This document shows positions 15,673 through 25,250 of a DNA stretch of 64,000 nt, in pieces. The notes beneath the pieces are model-generated. The model did not search any database. It was not told where the DNA came from and saw nothing but the letters and a program-made list of their open reading frames with translations. Each line of letters starts with the position of its first letter. Positions within the stretch are counted from its first letter, which is position 1. The stretch comes from Peptococcaceae bacterium 1198_IL3148 (GTDB lineage Bacteria > Bacillota > Desulfotomaculia > Desulfotomaculales > Desulfohalotomaculaceae): NCBI GenBank assembly GCA_036763105.1, contig JBAIYS010000001.1:248001-312000 (forward strand), in the 5' to 3' direction. Position numbers and translations under genes: made by a program.

Positions 15673-15753
15673 TTAACTATCAAACTTGGTCACTGCTAAA
15701 ATAATAAAGGGTAAGCTTAAAATATAAGCCATCCACAACATTCCGCCCTCCAT
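15673..15753 (-). CDS. 26-aa single-span membrane peptide
   Basis: ATG at 15753 with AAAAGGGGGGTG nine nt upstream. Translation begins MEGGMLWMAYILSLPFIILA and ends VTKFDS: one hydrophobic helix of ~18 residues with short polar ends. It stands alone between the convergent 34-aa peptide terminator and the helicase gene. The family is not recognised; it is of the size of small regulatory membrane peptides. Reality is supported by the SD and the clean hydrophobic segment only. Confidence 0.45.
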   Translation of the reverse strand: MEGGMLWMAYILSLPFIILAVTKFDS

Positions 15754-15918
15754 GAATTTACACCCCCCTTTTTTAAATCATATTTCTATACGTCCATAAT
15801 AAATACCTGCCAACCACAACTAATTTTCGGTATATTCTATCATTTATAGTATACTACCCTAATTATACTAAAAAACGAACTAATAATTCAAGCCATAGCA
15901 CTCTCTGGGATTTCTAAA

Positions 15919-18900
15919 CTAACTTAACAACTCCCTAATCTCTTGCTCGGTCATTTTGGAGATCATGGTTTCACCGGGCTTAATCACCGCGTCAATCATT
16001 GCTTTTTTCTTTTGCTGCAGTTCATAAATCTTTTCTTCAATGGTACCTTTGGTGATAAGATTAATAACTTGTACCGAATTCTTTTGGCCAATGCGATAAG
16101 CCCGGTCGGTGGCTTGATCTTCCACCGCAGGGTTCCACCAGGGGTCATAATGAATTACCATATCAGCCCCGGCTAAATTAAGACCTGTGCCCCCAGCCTT
16201 TAAAGAGATTAAAAACACTTCTCCCTCGCCTTTATTAAAGGACTGCACCATGTGACTGCGCGCTTCCATTTTTGTGGACCCATCTAGATAAAAGCACGCT
16301 ATTCCTTCACATATCAACTGGTTGCGAATAATCTCCAACATACTTGTAAACTGTGAAAATAATAAAATCCGATGGCCGCTTGCCAAAGCATCCCGCATAA
16401 ACTCTTTTAAATACTCCAGTTTACCGCTGTTACCATGATAATTTTCTAAAAACGTGGCTGGATGACAACAAATTTGCCTTAACCTAGTCAGAACCGACAA
16501 AATCTTGATTTGGTTCCGTTCAAAGCCACTGGCGGCAATCACCTCTTCAATTTCTTGCTTCGCCTTTTGTAAATAACCAACATAAACTTTCTTTTGCTCT
16601 TTAGTTAAATCAATTAACACCTTATGTTCGATTTTAGGTGGCAGTTCTTGCAGCACTTCCTTTTTCATCCGCCGCAAAATAAAGGGGGCTATTTGCCGCT
16701 GCAACTCCGTTAACACCCTATCATTTTGTTTGGTTACTATTGGGCGCTCATACTTCTTAATAAACTCTTGTCGGGATAATAAATAACCAGGCATAATAAA
16801 ATCAAATATCGACCATAATTCCATTAAACTGTTTTCAATGGGTGTGCCGGTTAATGCAAAACAACCTTTAGCCTGGATGGTTTTTACTGCTTTGGCATTC
16901 AAAGAATTAGGATTTTTAATATTTTGTGCTTCATCCAAAAAACAATAGCCAAAACCAATATCTTGATATAACTTAATATCCCGCCGCATCAAGGCGTAGG
17001 ATGTAATGACTAAATCTGCTTCTTTGGCTGCCTTCAATAATTCTTCCCTTTCTTGGGGCGTTCCCGACACCACTACAACCTGCAATTCCGGTGCAAATTT
17101 ATTAGCTTCATCTTGCCAGTTATACACCACAGAAGTGGGGGCAACCACCAGCGCCGGCAATTGCATTCTCTCCCTTTCCGAGGCAATAAAAGTAAGGGTC
17201 TGTAGCGTTTTTCCTAAGCCCATATCGTCGGCCAAAATGCCACCTAAACCATACATCGCCAGTGTCTTTAGCCATTTGAAACCTGTCCTTTGATACTCCC
17301 TAAGGGTTGCTTTGATACTGTTAGGTACTGCAAATTCCATATCCTGGGGTTCTGCAATGTTTTGCACCAGTTGTTTAAAGACCAGGTTTCTTTCAAAGCG
17401 TAAATTGCCCTCCCGTAAACACCTGTCAATATACATCGCCCGGTATTTAGGAATGTTGACAACCGCTTGCTGCAACTGCTGCTCTGAAATATTTAATGAA
17501 TCCACCATGCTCATTAATTGCTCCAGATGTGAGCTGTCGGTATCCAAGGGCAAGAATGAACCATCCTTTAGGCGATGATATTTTTTCTTCTCGCGCAGAG
17601 ATGCAAAAACATCATTCAGTTCAATCATATCGATTTCATCCAAATGGAAGGAAAACTCCAACATATCATTGCCTTCATTAAGCCGCACTCGACCAGCCAC
17701 CGCAGTAACGTCCCTAACCCGCAGTTTGCGAAATTTCTCTGAGTAATAAATTTCTCCCAGTTGCTGCAGTTGTGGCAACAAGCTGTATACAAATTGGTAG
17801 ATATTTTCTTCCCGCCTCAAATGCAGTAAGCCCTTGAGATTTTGAAACTCAGCCTGTTCTAACAGTTGGAAAATTGCCCCTTCTTTTTCCATATCCCGGA
17901 TTAATATTTTGTCTCCGGTCTGCACCGCCGCATTACCGGCAAAGGGGTTAAAACGGATTTGGTCATATACAAACTCCACCTTGGCGGTAACATCCTCACC
18001 AATTTTATCCAACCAAATCTCCACTTGTAAGTCAGCCTCGCAAAAACTCTCCTTAACCACCGGGTCGATTTTTACTTGCCCAATCCTTTTAACAACGGGA
18101 AGTACCTCTGTGACAAAGCGTTCTTTCTGCTGTTTGGATAAACGAATACCGCGGGGAGCGTCGATAAAGGCATTGATCAGTGGCAAAAAAACCTTCCGCT
18201 GTTGTTCAGATATTTTGACAATCCTATCTTCTAAAAAGAAATACTCACCAGTTTTTACTAAGGGGCAGAGCTTTAATTTATTCCATTGCAGCAACAAATC
18301 TTCTTTTTCTTTATTTAACGAAAACTCCAAGGGCAAATCCTGCTCCAACACCGGTACATTTTTGTATTCTCGATTAAATAGCTTTAAGTTAAAACTCCCT
18401 GAAGGCAAGATGGACAATAGCCTGATTGCCGCCGTTTGGCCTAACAAGACGTGTTTTCCGTTAAATAAACTGTTACTCCGGTTGCTATAATAGCCCCAGC
18501 TGTCCCGAAACATTATTTTATCCAGTTCATATATTTCATGTAACAAATCAATCACCGGCTGGTCCTCGGCAGTAAAACTATGGTTAAGGGGCTCAAACAC
18601 AAAATTTTTGCCAAAAACCAGTGGTTCATCGTCTTCCATGGCCGCAAATAGATCCCTGATACTTTTAACCACATACATTCTGTCTAAACCCATGCGCAAG
18701 GAAACCGCATAGGAATTTTTGCCTTGATATTCTACGTCCAGCGTAACTTCCAACTTAACCGTTCTCTTTTTGTCATTGCTTAATTGCTGATCAAAATACG
18801 CCAGCATACTATCGGCCAATTTGCTAGCGGCAATTTTAGCCCTTTGCTTACTAAATAGGCTTTGACTGTGATATTGATATTTCATTAACAATGCCACCAC

Positions 18901-19155
18901 ATGCTTGCATGCCCCATAGTAGTAGTTTTGATGGGCGGGACAATCACAGTACACTTCGGTTATCGCCCCCTCCGGGCTAAAGCAGATTGACACCGCATAC
19001 CGTTCACCACCGGACACAATACCATAAAGGCAATTATTTTCTTCATCCAGCTCCAGACTGACAACCCGATTTTGATAAAAATACTGTGTGCCTCTTCTAT
19101 AGACATCATGATTGTGGGCAATATTTTCAATTAATTCATTATCTATTTTAAACAT
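15919..19155 (-). CDS. SNF2-family helicase with N-terminal SWIM zinc finger
   Basis: About 1078-aa DNA-dependent ATPase/translocase of the RapA/HepA-like bacterial SNF2 group; cellular role in Firmicutes is unclear. Domain order: SWIM zinc finger near residues 60-85 (CDCPAH ... GACKHVVALL), a long bacterial SNF2_assoc region, then the helicase core with ILADDMGLGKTLQT (motif I), FLDEAQNIKN (motif II), LTGTPIENS (motif III), and the C-terminal domain ending in QATDRAYRIGQ (motif VI). ATG 19155 (starting MFKIDNELIENIAHNH) is preferred to the upstream ATG at 19212, being preceded by TAGGTG. It lies downstream of agrBD on the same strand but is separated by two hairpins. Confidence 0.9.
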   Translation of the reverse strand: MFKIDNELIENIAHNHDVYRRGTQYFYQNRVVSLELDEENNCLYGIVSGGERYAVSICFSPEGAITEVYCDCPAHQNYYYGACKHVVALLMKYQYHSQSLFSKQRAKIAASKLADSMLAYFDQQLSNDKKRTVKLEVTLDVEYQGKNSYAVSLRMGLDRMYVVKSIRDLFAAMEDDEPLVFGKNFVFEPLNHSFTAEDQPVIDLLHEIYELDKIMFRDSWGYYSNRSNSLFNGKHVLLGQTAAIRLLSILPSGSFNLKLFNREYKNVPVLEQDLPLEFSLNKEKEDLLLQWNKLKLCPLVKTGEYFFLEDRIVKISEQQRKVFLPLINAFIDAPRGIRLSKQQKERFVTEVLPVVKRIGQVKIDPVVKESFCEADLQVEIWLDKIGEDVTAKVEFVYDQIRFNPFAGNAAVQTGDKILIRDMEKEGAIFQLLEQAEFQNLKGLLHLRREENIYQFVYSLLPQLQQLGEIYYSEKFRKLRVRDVTAVAGRVRLNEGNDMLEFSFHLDEIDMIELNDVFASLREKKKYHRLKDGSFLPLDTDSSHLEQLMSMVDSLNISEQQLQQAVVNIPKYRAMYIDRCLREGNLRFERNLVFKQLVQNIAEPQDMEFAVPNSIKATLREYQRTGFKWLKTLAMYGLGGILADDMGLGKTLQTLTFIASERERMQLPALVVAPTSVVYNWQDEANKFAPELQVVVVSGTPQEREELLKAAKEADLVITSYALMRRDIKLYQDIGFGYCFLDEAQNIKNPNSLNAKAVKTIQAKGCFALTGTPIENSLMELWSIFDFIMPGYLLSRQEFIKKYERPIVTKQNDRVLTELQRQIAPFILRRMKKEVLQELPPKIEHKVLIDLTKEQKKVYVGYLQKAKQEIEEVIAASGFERNQIKILSVLTRLRQICCHPATFLENYHGNSGKLEYLKEFMRDALASGHRILLFSQFTSMLEIIRNQLICEGIACFYLDGSTKMEARSHMVQSFNKGEGEVFLISLKAGGTGLNLAGADMVIHYDPWWNPAVEDQATDRAYRIGQKNSVQVINLITKGTIEEKIYELQQKKKAMIDAVIKPGETMISKMTEQEIRELLS

Positions 19156-19283
19156 CAGCACACCTACCCATAGTTGCAACTTATCCATATATATTATTAG
19201 AAAAACTTGCATTCGCCAAGCCTTTAGGTTAATAGCTTAGCTCTTTTTATGCTTATTCCCTTAAACTTTTCTACTTTCCCAAA

Positions 19284-19331
19284 GGGTCATAAAACAAACA
19301 CCCCTAAATAGGAGTGTTTGTTTTATGACCC
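19284..19331 (-). terminator. Long perfect hairpin between agrD and the helicase gene
   Basis: GGGTCATAAAACAAACAC ... GTGTTTGTTTTATGACCC, about 22 bp of near-perfect stem with a short loop. It would stop transcription leaving the agr genes and insulate the helicase gene. Confidence 0.75.
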
Positions 19332-19349
19332 TTATTTTAAATGGCAAAG

Positions 19350-19372
19350 AGAGGTGGTTAAACCACCCCTCT
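19350..19372 (-). terminator. Hairpin directly after agrD
   Basis: AGAGGTGG-TTAAA-CCACCCCTCT (small bulge), 3 nt beyond the agrD stop; CTCTTTG follows on the minus strand. Probable end of the agrBD transcript. Confidence 0.65.
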
Positions 19373-19375
19373 TTC

Positions 19376-19510
19376 TTACTTTCTAAGGGACTTTGGTACT
19401 TCTGGCTGATAGTGTGAAATTATACACGCCGAGGCTGAAGCTATGTTGGCCACAAACATCAGTGCAGCCACCATTACGCCAAACAGGCGGTAACCAAGTT
19501 TTTTCATCAT
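19376..19510 (-). CDS. agrD: AgrD-like cyclic lactone autoinducer pro-peptide
   Basis: 44-aa precursor of a thiolactone signalling peptide: amphipathic leader MMKKLGYRLFGVMVAALMF, then ...ANIASASACIISHYQPEV and the acidic/basic tail PKSLRK. The single Cys29 is the presumed thiolactone nucleophile; the CxxxxYQPxxPxSLRK pattern is the Clostridia AgrD signature, in which the tail after the ring is removed by AgrB. AAGGAGG is 7 nt upstream of ATG 19510, and the gene begins 21 nt after agrB. The exact ring end is not predictable here. No AgrC histidine kinase or AgrA response regulator is in the window. Confidence 0.9.
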   Translation of the reverse strand: MMKKLGYRLFGVMVAALMFVANIASASACIISHYQPEVPKSLRK

Positions 19511-19531
19511 TAATCCACCTCCTTTTTTATA

Positions 19532-20161
19532 CTAAACCTTAATCTGATTAATTTTTGACATAACCCATTTCCCTGTTCCACTTAATATAAAACTAACCCA
19601 TAGCACACTTAAAGCTAAACAATTACCAATTTGCAATGCATAAACCCAATGGCTTTCCCTTAAAAAAACAACTACCAGCGCTATCAGCACCACCATAATT
19701 ATGGATAGAACCTTTAGCCTTCTTCTTCTGGTGCTGGATATAATTGGTGCCCCAGGAGAATCAACCGGTGCCAATAATATTACAGTAAGTAACCCAATGA
19801 TTATTGATAGCACCATAAAAATATCAATATAAATTTGTGATAATGCACACATCTGCTGGGCAATGATAGCAATTAGGGGGAAAATTATAATGGTGAGCAA
19901 CGCACAGCGCACTGGCGAATCTAAATGGGCCCCCCCTGCGGTATGTCTGAAAGCAGCAACTGTAATAAGTGCTACCATAGTGCCAGGCAATACCCCCAAA
20001 AGTGCCCCCAGGGCAATTGTAAAGACAATGTTAATTAAGTTAAGAACCAATATTTCGATGGCGTAAGTAATAATTATTTCTTGTTCTGACGTCAACCCAG
20101 TCTTTAAACTTAGATAATTTGCCAAGCGCTTACTAAAGGATAAATAACTCATATCTTTCAC
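19532..20161 (-). CDS. agrB: AgrB-type peptide-processing membrane protease
   Basis: 209-aa integral membrane cysteine endopeptidase that cleaves the AgrD C-terminal tail and forms the thiolactone. The catalytic pair is visible: FRHTAGGAHLDS (His ~68 and the second His ~73) and the following PVRCALL (Cys ~82). Six hydrophobic segments. GTG at 20161 with AAGGATG six nt upstream is the likely start; an in-frame ATG lies three codons in. It is the first gene of a two-gene operon with agrD. Confidence 0.93.
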   Translation of the reverse strand: MKDMSYLSFSKRLANYLSLKTGLTSEQEIIITYAIEILVLNLINIVFTIALGALLGVLPGTMVALITVAAFRHTAGGAHLDSPVRCALLTIIIFPLIAIIAQQMCALSQIYIDIFMVLSIIIGLLTVILLAPVDSPGAPIISSTRRRRLKVLSIIMVVLIALVVVFLRESHWVYALQIGNCLALSVLWVSFILSGTGKWVMSKINQIKV

Positions 20162-20480
20162 ACATCATCCTTAGATTCTATTAATTTTGGATATTAATAC
20201 CACATTTACTTACTAACTACTGCCAATGTTAAATATAATTGGAATACTACGACATACAGCTTTAAAATTCCTACCTACAAACAAAGAATCCCCTATAGTT
20301 ACAGATGTTCCTTAAAAGCGACAAAAAGCCGTCTAAAGAGGGCTTAGGCTAGTTTTTTAAATTGGTAAGTGGCCAAGCACTTTTCAATAGATCACTTACT
20401 TTAAATAAAGGAAATATACCAAGGGATTCGAATATTTTATGTAGTAGTTTTGATATTTTTTACCATTGAGAGGTGGATAT
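20162..20480. promoter_or_regulatory. Intergenic region between agrB and the restriction gene
   Basis: AT-rich divergent region of ~319 bp. A short hairpin GCCGTCT-aa-AGAGGGC at 20328-20343 is followed by a T-run (TTTTTT at 20352-20357) in the plus direction. GAGGTGG (20469-20475) is the SD of the endonuclease gene. No classical AgrA direct-repeat site or further ORF is recognised. Confidence 0.4.
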
Positions 20481-22190
20481 ATGGCAACGTTACGTTCTAA
20501 AACCTTATTTTTTGTCACTTCACCGCGAACACCTTTTAAGATGTTACCGGAGGTAAAATTACTGGTTGAAGAGTTTTCGGACAAAACTTGGAATACCGAT
20601 ACCCAATCACAGTTCGCCCAAAGGCTGTCAGATGCAATTTTTTTTGCAGGCACTGCAGTTAAAGATAAAGCCTTTAGTGCAAGGGATAGAATAAACCGTG
20701 CCCCAAAGGCATTAGGTTTTGTTAATTTAAAACCAACCATTCAATTAACTGAACCGGGCAGGCAACTGTTATACGGTAAAAGACCTTACGAAATCTTTAC
20801 CAGACAGTTGTTAAAATTTCAATTACCTTCCCCCTTTCATAAAGACCCTCATAATGTATTTAATGTAAAGCCATACTTAGAAATTTTAAGACTGATTTAC
20901 GATTTGGGTTCTTTATCTAAAGATGAAATTAAAGTTTTTGCTATTCAACTCACTGATTATCAAAAATATGACGTTATTAAAAATAAAATTAAGCAGTTTA
21001 GGCAAGACCTGCTGAACCTAGATAGAAATGTTACTAATTATAAGCGTTTTTTATATAGCACTTTACTTAATGAAACAATGAAAATATATTGCGCAGAAAT
21101 TAAAACTGGAAATATCAAAACTAGAGAATCCTCAGAAAAATCTGTGGCTAGCTTTATTAAAACTAAAATGGATAACGCCCGGGATTATGCCGATGCCTGT
21201 TTTAGATATTTGAGGGCTACTGAACTGGTGGTGGCCTCTAAAAGTGGCGCCTACTTGAAGGTTTCCGATGACAAAATTGCCGACGTTGAATATATTATTA
21301 AAACTGTTGATAGAAAACCCACTAACTTTTTAAACGAAAAGGAATACAAAGCTTACCTGTTCAATCCTAACACACCTATTTTAATTACCGATGATAAAGT
21401 CAGTATTATTAAAACTATAGAACGCTACGGTATCAAGCAAGAATTATACAACAAGCTAAGCTTAGAACAGTTAAAGGATTATCGCGACGACCTCATAGCC
21501 AACAAACGGAAAGAAAATGTTGCTAAGAATGCGATAGAACTTAGAACCTATAATCAATACAGTGAAATCATATCCTTGTTTAAACAGTTGATGGGTAAAA
21601 GAGTACCTGTTGACAGCCCACTACTCCTGGAATGGAATGTATGGCGGGCCTTTGCCATGCTTAATGATGGGCAAATCGAAGGGAATTTTAAAGTGGATGA
21701 TGAAGGTACACCATTAATGACAGCACCTGGCAATAAGCCTGATATTGAATGTCGGTATAAGGATTTTAACTCAATTATCGAGGTTACCATGTCTACCGGG
21801 CAAAAACAATATGAAATGGAAGGGGAGCCTGTGGCCCGGCATCTGGGTAAATTTAAAAAAGAAAATAAATCAAAGGATACCTTTGGGATATTTATTGCTA
21901 AATCAATAAATGATGCTACCCTTGCTCATTTTTACACACTGCACAAGGTTCCAGTTAGTTATTATGGTGGTATATCTAAAATCATTCCTTTGGACATCGA
22001 AACACTAATTAAAATGCTTACCGTTGCCAATTCTTGTAAACAAAAACCATCTTCTAAGCATTTACTTAACTTTCTTAAGACTGCTGCCGAGGCTTCAAAT
22101 ACAGCTACAGATGAAAAAAATTGGTATGATGAAATAAAAAGACTTGCAAAGGAATGGGTAGATTTAACAAATAGAGGCTACATAGCGTAG
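20481..22190 (+). CDS. AlwI-family type II restriction endonuclease
   Basis: 569-aa endonuclease of the AlwI family (RE_AlwI), whose founder cuts outside the asymmetric site GGATC. Diagnostic stretches are FFVTSPRTPFKMLPEVKLL at the N-terminus, then RDRINRAPKALGFVNLKPTI (residues ~68-87) and LLKFQLPSPFH. A PD-(D/E)xK-like active site is visible as KPDIEC (D421) followed by IIEVTMSTGQ (E434). ATG 20481 follows GAGGTGG by 5 nt; the TTG at 20466 lies inside the SD. It converges, 3 nt apart, with a Dam-like methylase, forming a restriction-modification pair. Recognition site is inferred. Confidence 0.9.
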   Translation: MATLRSKTLFFVTSPRTPFKMLPEVKLLVEEFSDKTWNTDTQSQFAQRLSDAIFFAGTAVKDKAFSARDRINRAPKALGFVNLKPTIQLTEPGRQLLYGKRPYEIFTRQLLKFQLPSPFHKDPHNVFNVKPYLEILRLIYDLGSLSKDEIKVFAIQLTDYQKYDVIKNKIKQFRQDLLNLDRNVTNYKRFLYSTLLNETMKIYCAEIKTGNIKTRESSEKSVASFIKTKMDNARDYADACFRYLRATELVVASKSGAYLKVSDDKIADVEYIIKTVDRKPTNFLNEKEYKAYLFNPNTPILITDDKVSIIKTIERYGIKQELYNKLSLEQLKDYRDDLIANKRKENVAKNAIELRTYNQYSEIISLFKQLMGKRVPVDSPLLLEWNVWRAFAMLNDGQIEGNFKVDDEGTPLMTAPGNKPDIECRYKDFNSIIEVTMSTGQKQYEMEGEPVARHLGKFKKENKSKDTFGIFIAKSINDATLAHFYTLHKVPVSYYGGISKIIPLDIETLIKMLTVANSCKQKPSSKHLLNFLKTAAEASNTATDEKNWYDEIKRLAKEWVDLTNRGYIA

Positions 22191-22193
22191 CCT

Positions 22194-23045
22194 CTATCTG
22201 TAATTTTTAATTATAATATGTTTTGCTTCATTTTTGAAACGATTTCTTATGTTGACTGCATAGGATTTGTGATATTCATCCACTATGTAATCCCTGTATA
22301 GGCTCTCGGTTAGAGGAGTTTTACTAATCACCATCAAAGTGGGACAACCCAGGTTTCTAAAATCTGAAGCTAATCGCTTATGCTCCATTTCATTAAAACC
22401 ATCTTCTAATTCTAAGTTGCCATAATCATTAAAAATGCAATCATATGGTGGGTCTAAAAACATAAAATCCCTCTCTGTAGCCATGTTAAAAATTTCGGAA
22501 TAATCCGCACAGTGGATGTCAGTATTAGCCAACAAATGATGATGTTTTTCTGTGATTATTTTGGTGTTAAAATTCTTATACCTCCCAAAGGGTACGTTAT
22601 ACTCGCCTTTTTTATTATATCTTATCATGCCGCCATACGAAGTTTTGTTAATGAAATAATATATTGTGCCTGCTAAATAATTTTCATTGGGATAATTAAA
22701 AATGTTGCGGAGGCTATAGTACAGTTGCTCATTTTTATTTTCAACCTTTATATCAGGGTTCTTTGCCTTTAATTTTTCATACTCAATTTGGTTTTTTTCA
22801 TAAATATCCTGTAACTCAGCAAGTTGATCAACTAAAGTATGGTACTGATATTTTAACTGATGATAAAAAGTAATTAGTTTAGTGTTAATATCATTAATGA
22901 TTGCCCGTTGCGGTTCAAGATGAAAATATAAGGCCCCTCCCCCCACAAAGGGCTCTATGTAGGTTGTGTAACTTTTAGGAATATGTTTTAAAAAGTGGCA
23001 TAATTCTTTAGATTTTCCACCTCTATATTTTAATACTGGCTTCAT
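22194..23045 (-). CDS. Dam-like D12-class DNA adenine N6-methyltransferase
   Basis: 283-aa SAM-dependent N6-adenine methylase (MethyltransfD12, order FxGxG before DPPY). KPVLKYRGGKSKEL at the N-terminus, EPFVGGGALYFHL (SAM binding, ~residues 33-45) and FMFLDPPYDC (catalytic, ~residues 195-204) are diagnostic. ATG 23045 is preferred to GTG 23054 and has GAAGGG upstream. It converges tail-to-tail with the AlwI-type endonuclease, and its presumed role is protection of that enzyme's site. GGATC and its complement each carry one adenine within a GATC core, so one Dam-like enzyme could modify both strands; this is inference. Confidence 0.9.
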   Translation of the reverse strand: MKPVLKYRGGKSKELCHFLKHIPKSYTTYIEPFVGGGALYFHLEPQRAIINDINTKLITFYHQLKYQYHTLVDQLAELQDIYEKNQIEYEKLKAKNPDIKVENKNEQLYYSLRNIFNYPNENYLAGTIYYFINKTSYGGMIRYNKKGEYNVPFGRYKNFNTKIITEKHHHLLANTDIHCADYSEIFNMATERDFMFLDPPYDCIFNDYGNLELEDGFNEMEHKRLASDFRNLGCPTLMVISKTPLTESLYRDYIVDEYHKSYAVNIRNRFKNEAKHIIIKNYR

Positions 23046-23537
23046 TTTGCACACCCTTCTAAAATGCTAACTTGAATATACAGAATAACCTAAAGTTATT
23101 AAAAAAACAACGGTATAACCTTAAGCTTTTACCTTTTAATAGTAACACCGATCTTCTTATTATATAATATTACACAAGCTAATTAATGAAAATAAGAGTT
23201 TATGAAGGGAAAGAATAGATTTTATGTGCGGCAAACAGCCAAGGGCGACATTATAAATGGTAAAAAACTAGGAGGCACTGCCAAGTGCCACTTTTCGATA
23301 AGGGAATGCAGACCGATAGAAGTACTTATTCCTGAAATTTTAACACTTAAATAAACACAGTAGCCATTAAAACAGCCGCCCAAGGTATTGGATAACATTA
23401 CAAAATAAAAACACAGGCTTTATTATAAGATATCTTTTTATTCCATTATTCGATAAATTGAGGTATTCTTATAGTATACTGTAAGAAAACATTAGCAAAA
23501 ACGGTAATAAAATGATTTATAGTAAAGGGAGATTAAA
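23046..23537. other. Intergenic region before the chemoreceptor gene
   Basis: 492 bp with no recognised gene. A 50-codon open frame (ATG 23202 to TAA 23354, MKGKNRFYVRQTAKGDIING...) exists, but it lacks a good SD and resembles nothing I know. I looked for c-di-GMP riboswitch landmarks and found only partial GGCAAAC/GGCGAC similarity. AAAGGGAGATT (23525-23535) is the SD of the downstream GTG start. Confidence 0.4.
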
Positions 23538-25118
23538 GTGTTCAGATCTTTATTAAGCGGCTTAAAAATTAAATCTTCTCTAATTGCGTTTGTGGTGCTA
23601 TTAGTATGTTGTCTAGGGACGTTAGGCATTTATAATTATAAAGAACTTCATGCGGTGCAAGAGAACATTACCAGCTTGGAACGTGAAATTACAGTAAGTG
23701 TCTTACAGGCTAAAGATATGCGTTATTCTGTCATCCAAGTACAGCAATGGCTTACTGATGCCAGTGCCACCGGAGATATTGGTGGATTAACAGAAGCAGA
23801 AAAGTATGCACAACAATTCAGAACCTACGCCAAGGGTTTACAAGATAGTAACTTAGGTGATTCTAGTGAAATTAATGAGATATTAAAAGATTTTGAACCC
23901 TATTATGCCATCGGCATAAAAATGGCTAACGCCTATATTAGTCAAGGAAGAGAAGCGGGAAATGCTATTATGCCTGAGTTTGATAGTGCTGCCGAACTGC
24001 TTTCAAACAACTTGGATAAGTATGTAGACAATCATGTTCAGGAAATGAGTAATACTCTAAATAATACACAAATCCAACTTCAGATAATAGTGTCCCGATT
24101 AGTTTTAGTTTTAGGATTAATCGCCTTTACTTTAATTGGCGGGTGCTTACTACTATTTTATAAAATAGTGCCACCATTAAAACTTCTCATGGATTCAATG
24201 AATGATATTAATCAAGGTGAAGGTGACTTAACAAGGCGTATTCCTGCAGAAGGGAAAGATGAAATTAGTGATGTGGCCAACAGTTTTAATGGTATCATCG
24301 AAAATTTGCATGAAATAATCTCAAATATAAAAACTAATTCCGAAAATTTAACCAGTTACAGTCAAGATTTGGCATCTGCCAGTGAAGAAGTAAATACATC
24401 AATGGAAGAAGTAGCAGGTATTACAAATGAAGTTGCAGCCACCTCTAAGCAGGGGACTGAAAATTTAACTGCCATGGCTCATGACTCCAGGCAAATGTAT
24501 TTATTAGCCGAAGAAGGAAATAAAGCAGTAAAAGAAACCGTCGAAAAAATTAATTCTATTGCTCGGGTGTCTGGAAATACTGCAAATGTGATCAAAGCTT
24601 TAGGCGAGCAATCCCAACAAATTGGCAGGATCATTACTGTCATTACCAATATATCCGAACAAACAAATTTACTGGCTTTAAATGCTGCCATTGAATCTGC
24701 CCGGGCTGGTGAACATGGGCGCGGCTTTGCAGTTGTAGCGGAAGAAGTACGTAAGCTAGCTGAACAATCAGCTGATGCTTCTTCTGAAATCACACGACTT
24801 ATTGAACAAATGCAAGCTGGTGTGGAAAAGGCAGTAGCTTCTATAGAGGGCAGTGTGGTAGAAGTAGGTGAAGGCGTACAAATTGCTAACAATGCCGGTA
24901 TTTCATTAGAAAAAATTACTAGAGCAGCTAAGACTAACACCAACATTATTCAGGATGTTGCAAGCGGTGTGGTACAGGTAAATGAAGGAATGCAACAACT
25001 TGCTCAATCAAGTGAACAAATAACTTCCAGCACCCTACAAGTATCAAGTGCCTCACAACAATTGGCTAACATTGCTGATAAATTAAGTAAAACTGTTGAT
25101 AAATTTAAACTCCAATAG
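23538..25118 (+). CDS. Methyl-accepting chemotaxis protein
   Basis: 526-aa transmembrane receptor passing environmental signals to CheA/CheW. Order: cytoplasmic tail, TM1 (~residues 15-33), a four-helix-bundle-type sensor of ~150 residues, TM2 (~186-210), a HAMP domain, and the signalling domain with the invariant hairpin tip [20 protein letters not shown] and [18 protein letters not shown] (~residues 373-410). GTG start with AAAGGGAG upstream. Ligand unknown. No che or flagellar genes are nearby, so it is an orphan receptor. Confidence 0.95.
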   Translation: MFRSLLSGLKIKSSLIAFVVLLVCCLGTLGIYNYKELHAVQENITSLEREITVSVLQAKDMRYSVIQVQQWLTDASATGDIGGLTEAEKYAQQFRTYAKGLQDSNLGDSSEINEILKDFEPYYAIGIKMANAYISQGREAGNAIMPEFDSAAELLSNNLDKYVDNHVQEMSNTLNNTQIQLQIIVSRLVLVLGLIAFTLIGGCLLLFYKIVPPLKLLMDSMNDINQGEGDLTRRIPAEGKDEISDVANSFNGIIENLHEIISNIKTNSENLTSYSQDLASASEEVNTSMEEVAGITNEVAATSKQGTENLTAMAHDSRQMYLLAEEGNKAVKETVEKINSIARVSGNTANVIKALGEQSQQIGRIITVITNISEQTNLLALNAAIESARAGEHGRGFAVVAEEVRKLAEQSADASSEITRLIEQMQAGVEKAVASIEGSVVEVGEGVQIANNAGISLEKITRAAKTNTNIIQDVASGVVQVNEGMQQLAQSSEQITSSTLQVSSASQQLANIADKLSKTVDKFKLQ

Positions 25119-25162
25119 CGAGCGAATAGAAAGATAAAAAAGCGAGGCTTTTAATATGGTAT

Positions 25163-25212
25163 CTGTAGTTAGGACACTTGAAAAAGAGTGTTTTATCTAC
25201 AGGTATTTTTTT
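25163..25212 (+). terminator. Terminator of the chemoreceptor gene
   Basis: CTGTAG.TA..ACACT-loop-AGTGT..TA.CTACAG imperfect stem followed by TATTTTTTTATA. Confidence 0.7.
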
Positions 25213-25250
25213 ATATACTTAAACTTACTATATAGGAATTAGGGGGCAAC

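Noticed and set aside
23200-23360. c-di-GMP-I riboswitch ahead of the chemoreceptor
   Set aside because: Only GGCAAAC and GGCGAC fragments are present; the tetraloop receptor, the paired P2/P3 order and the downstream GGTAGC-like core are missing.
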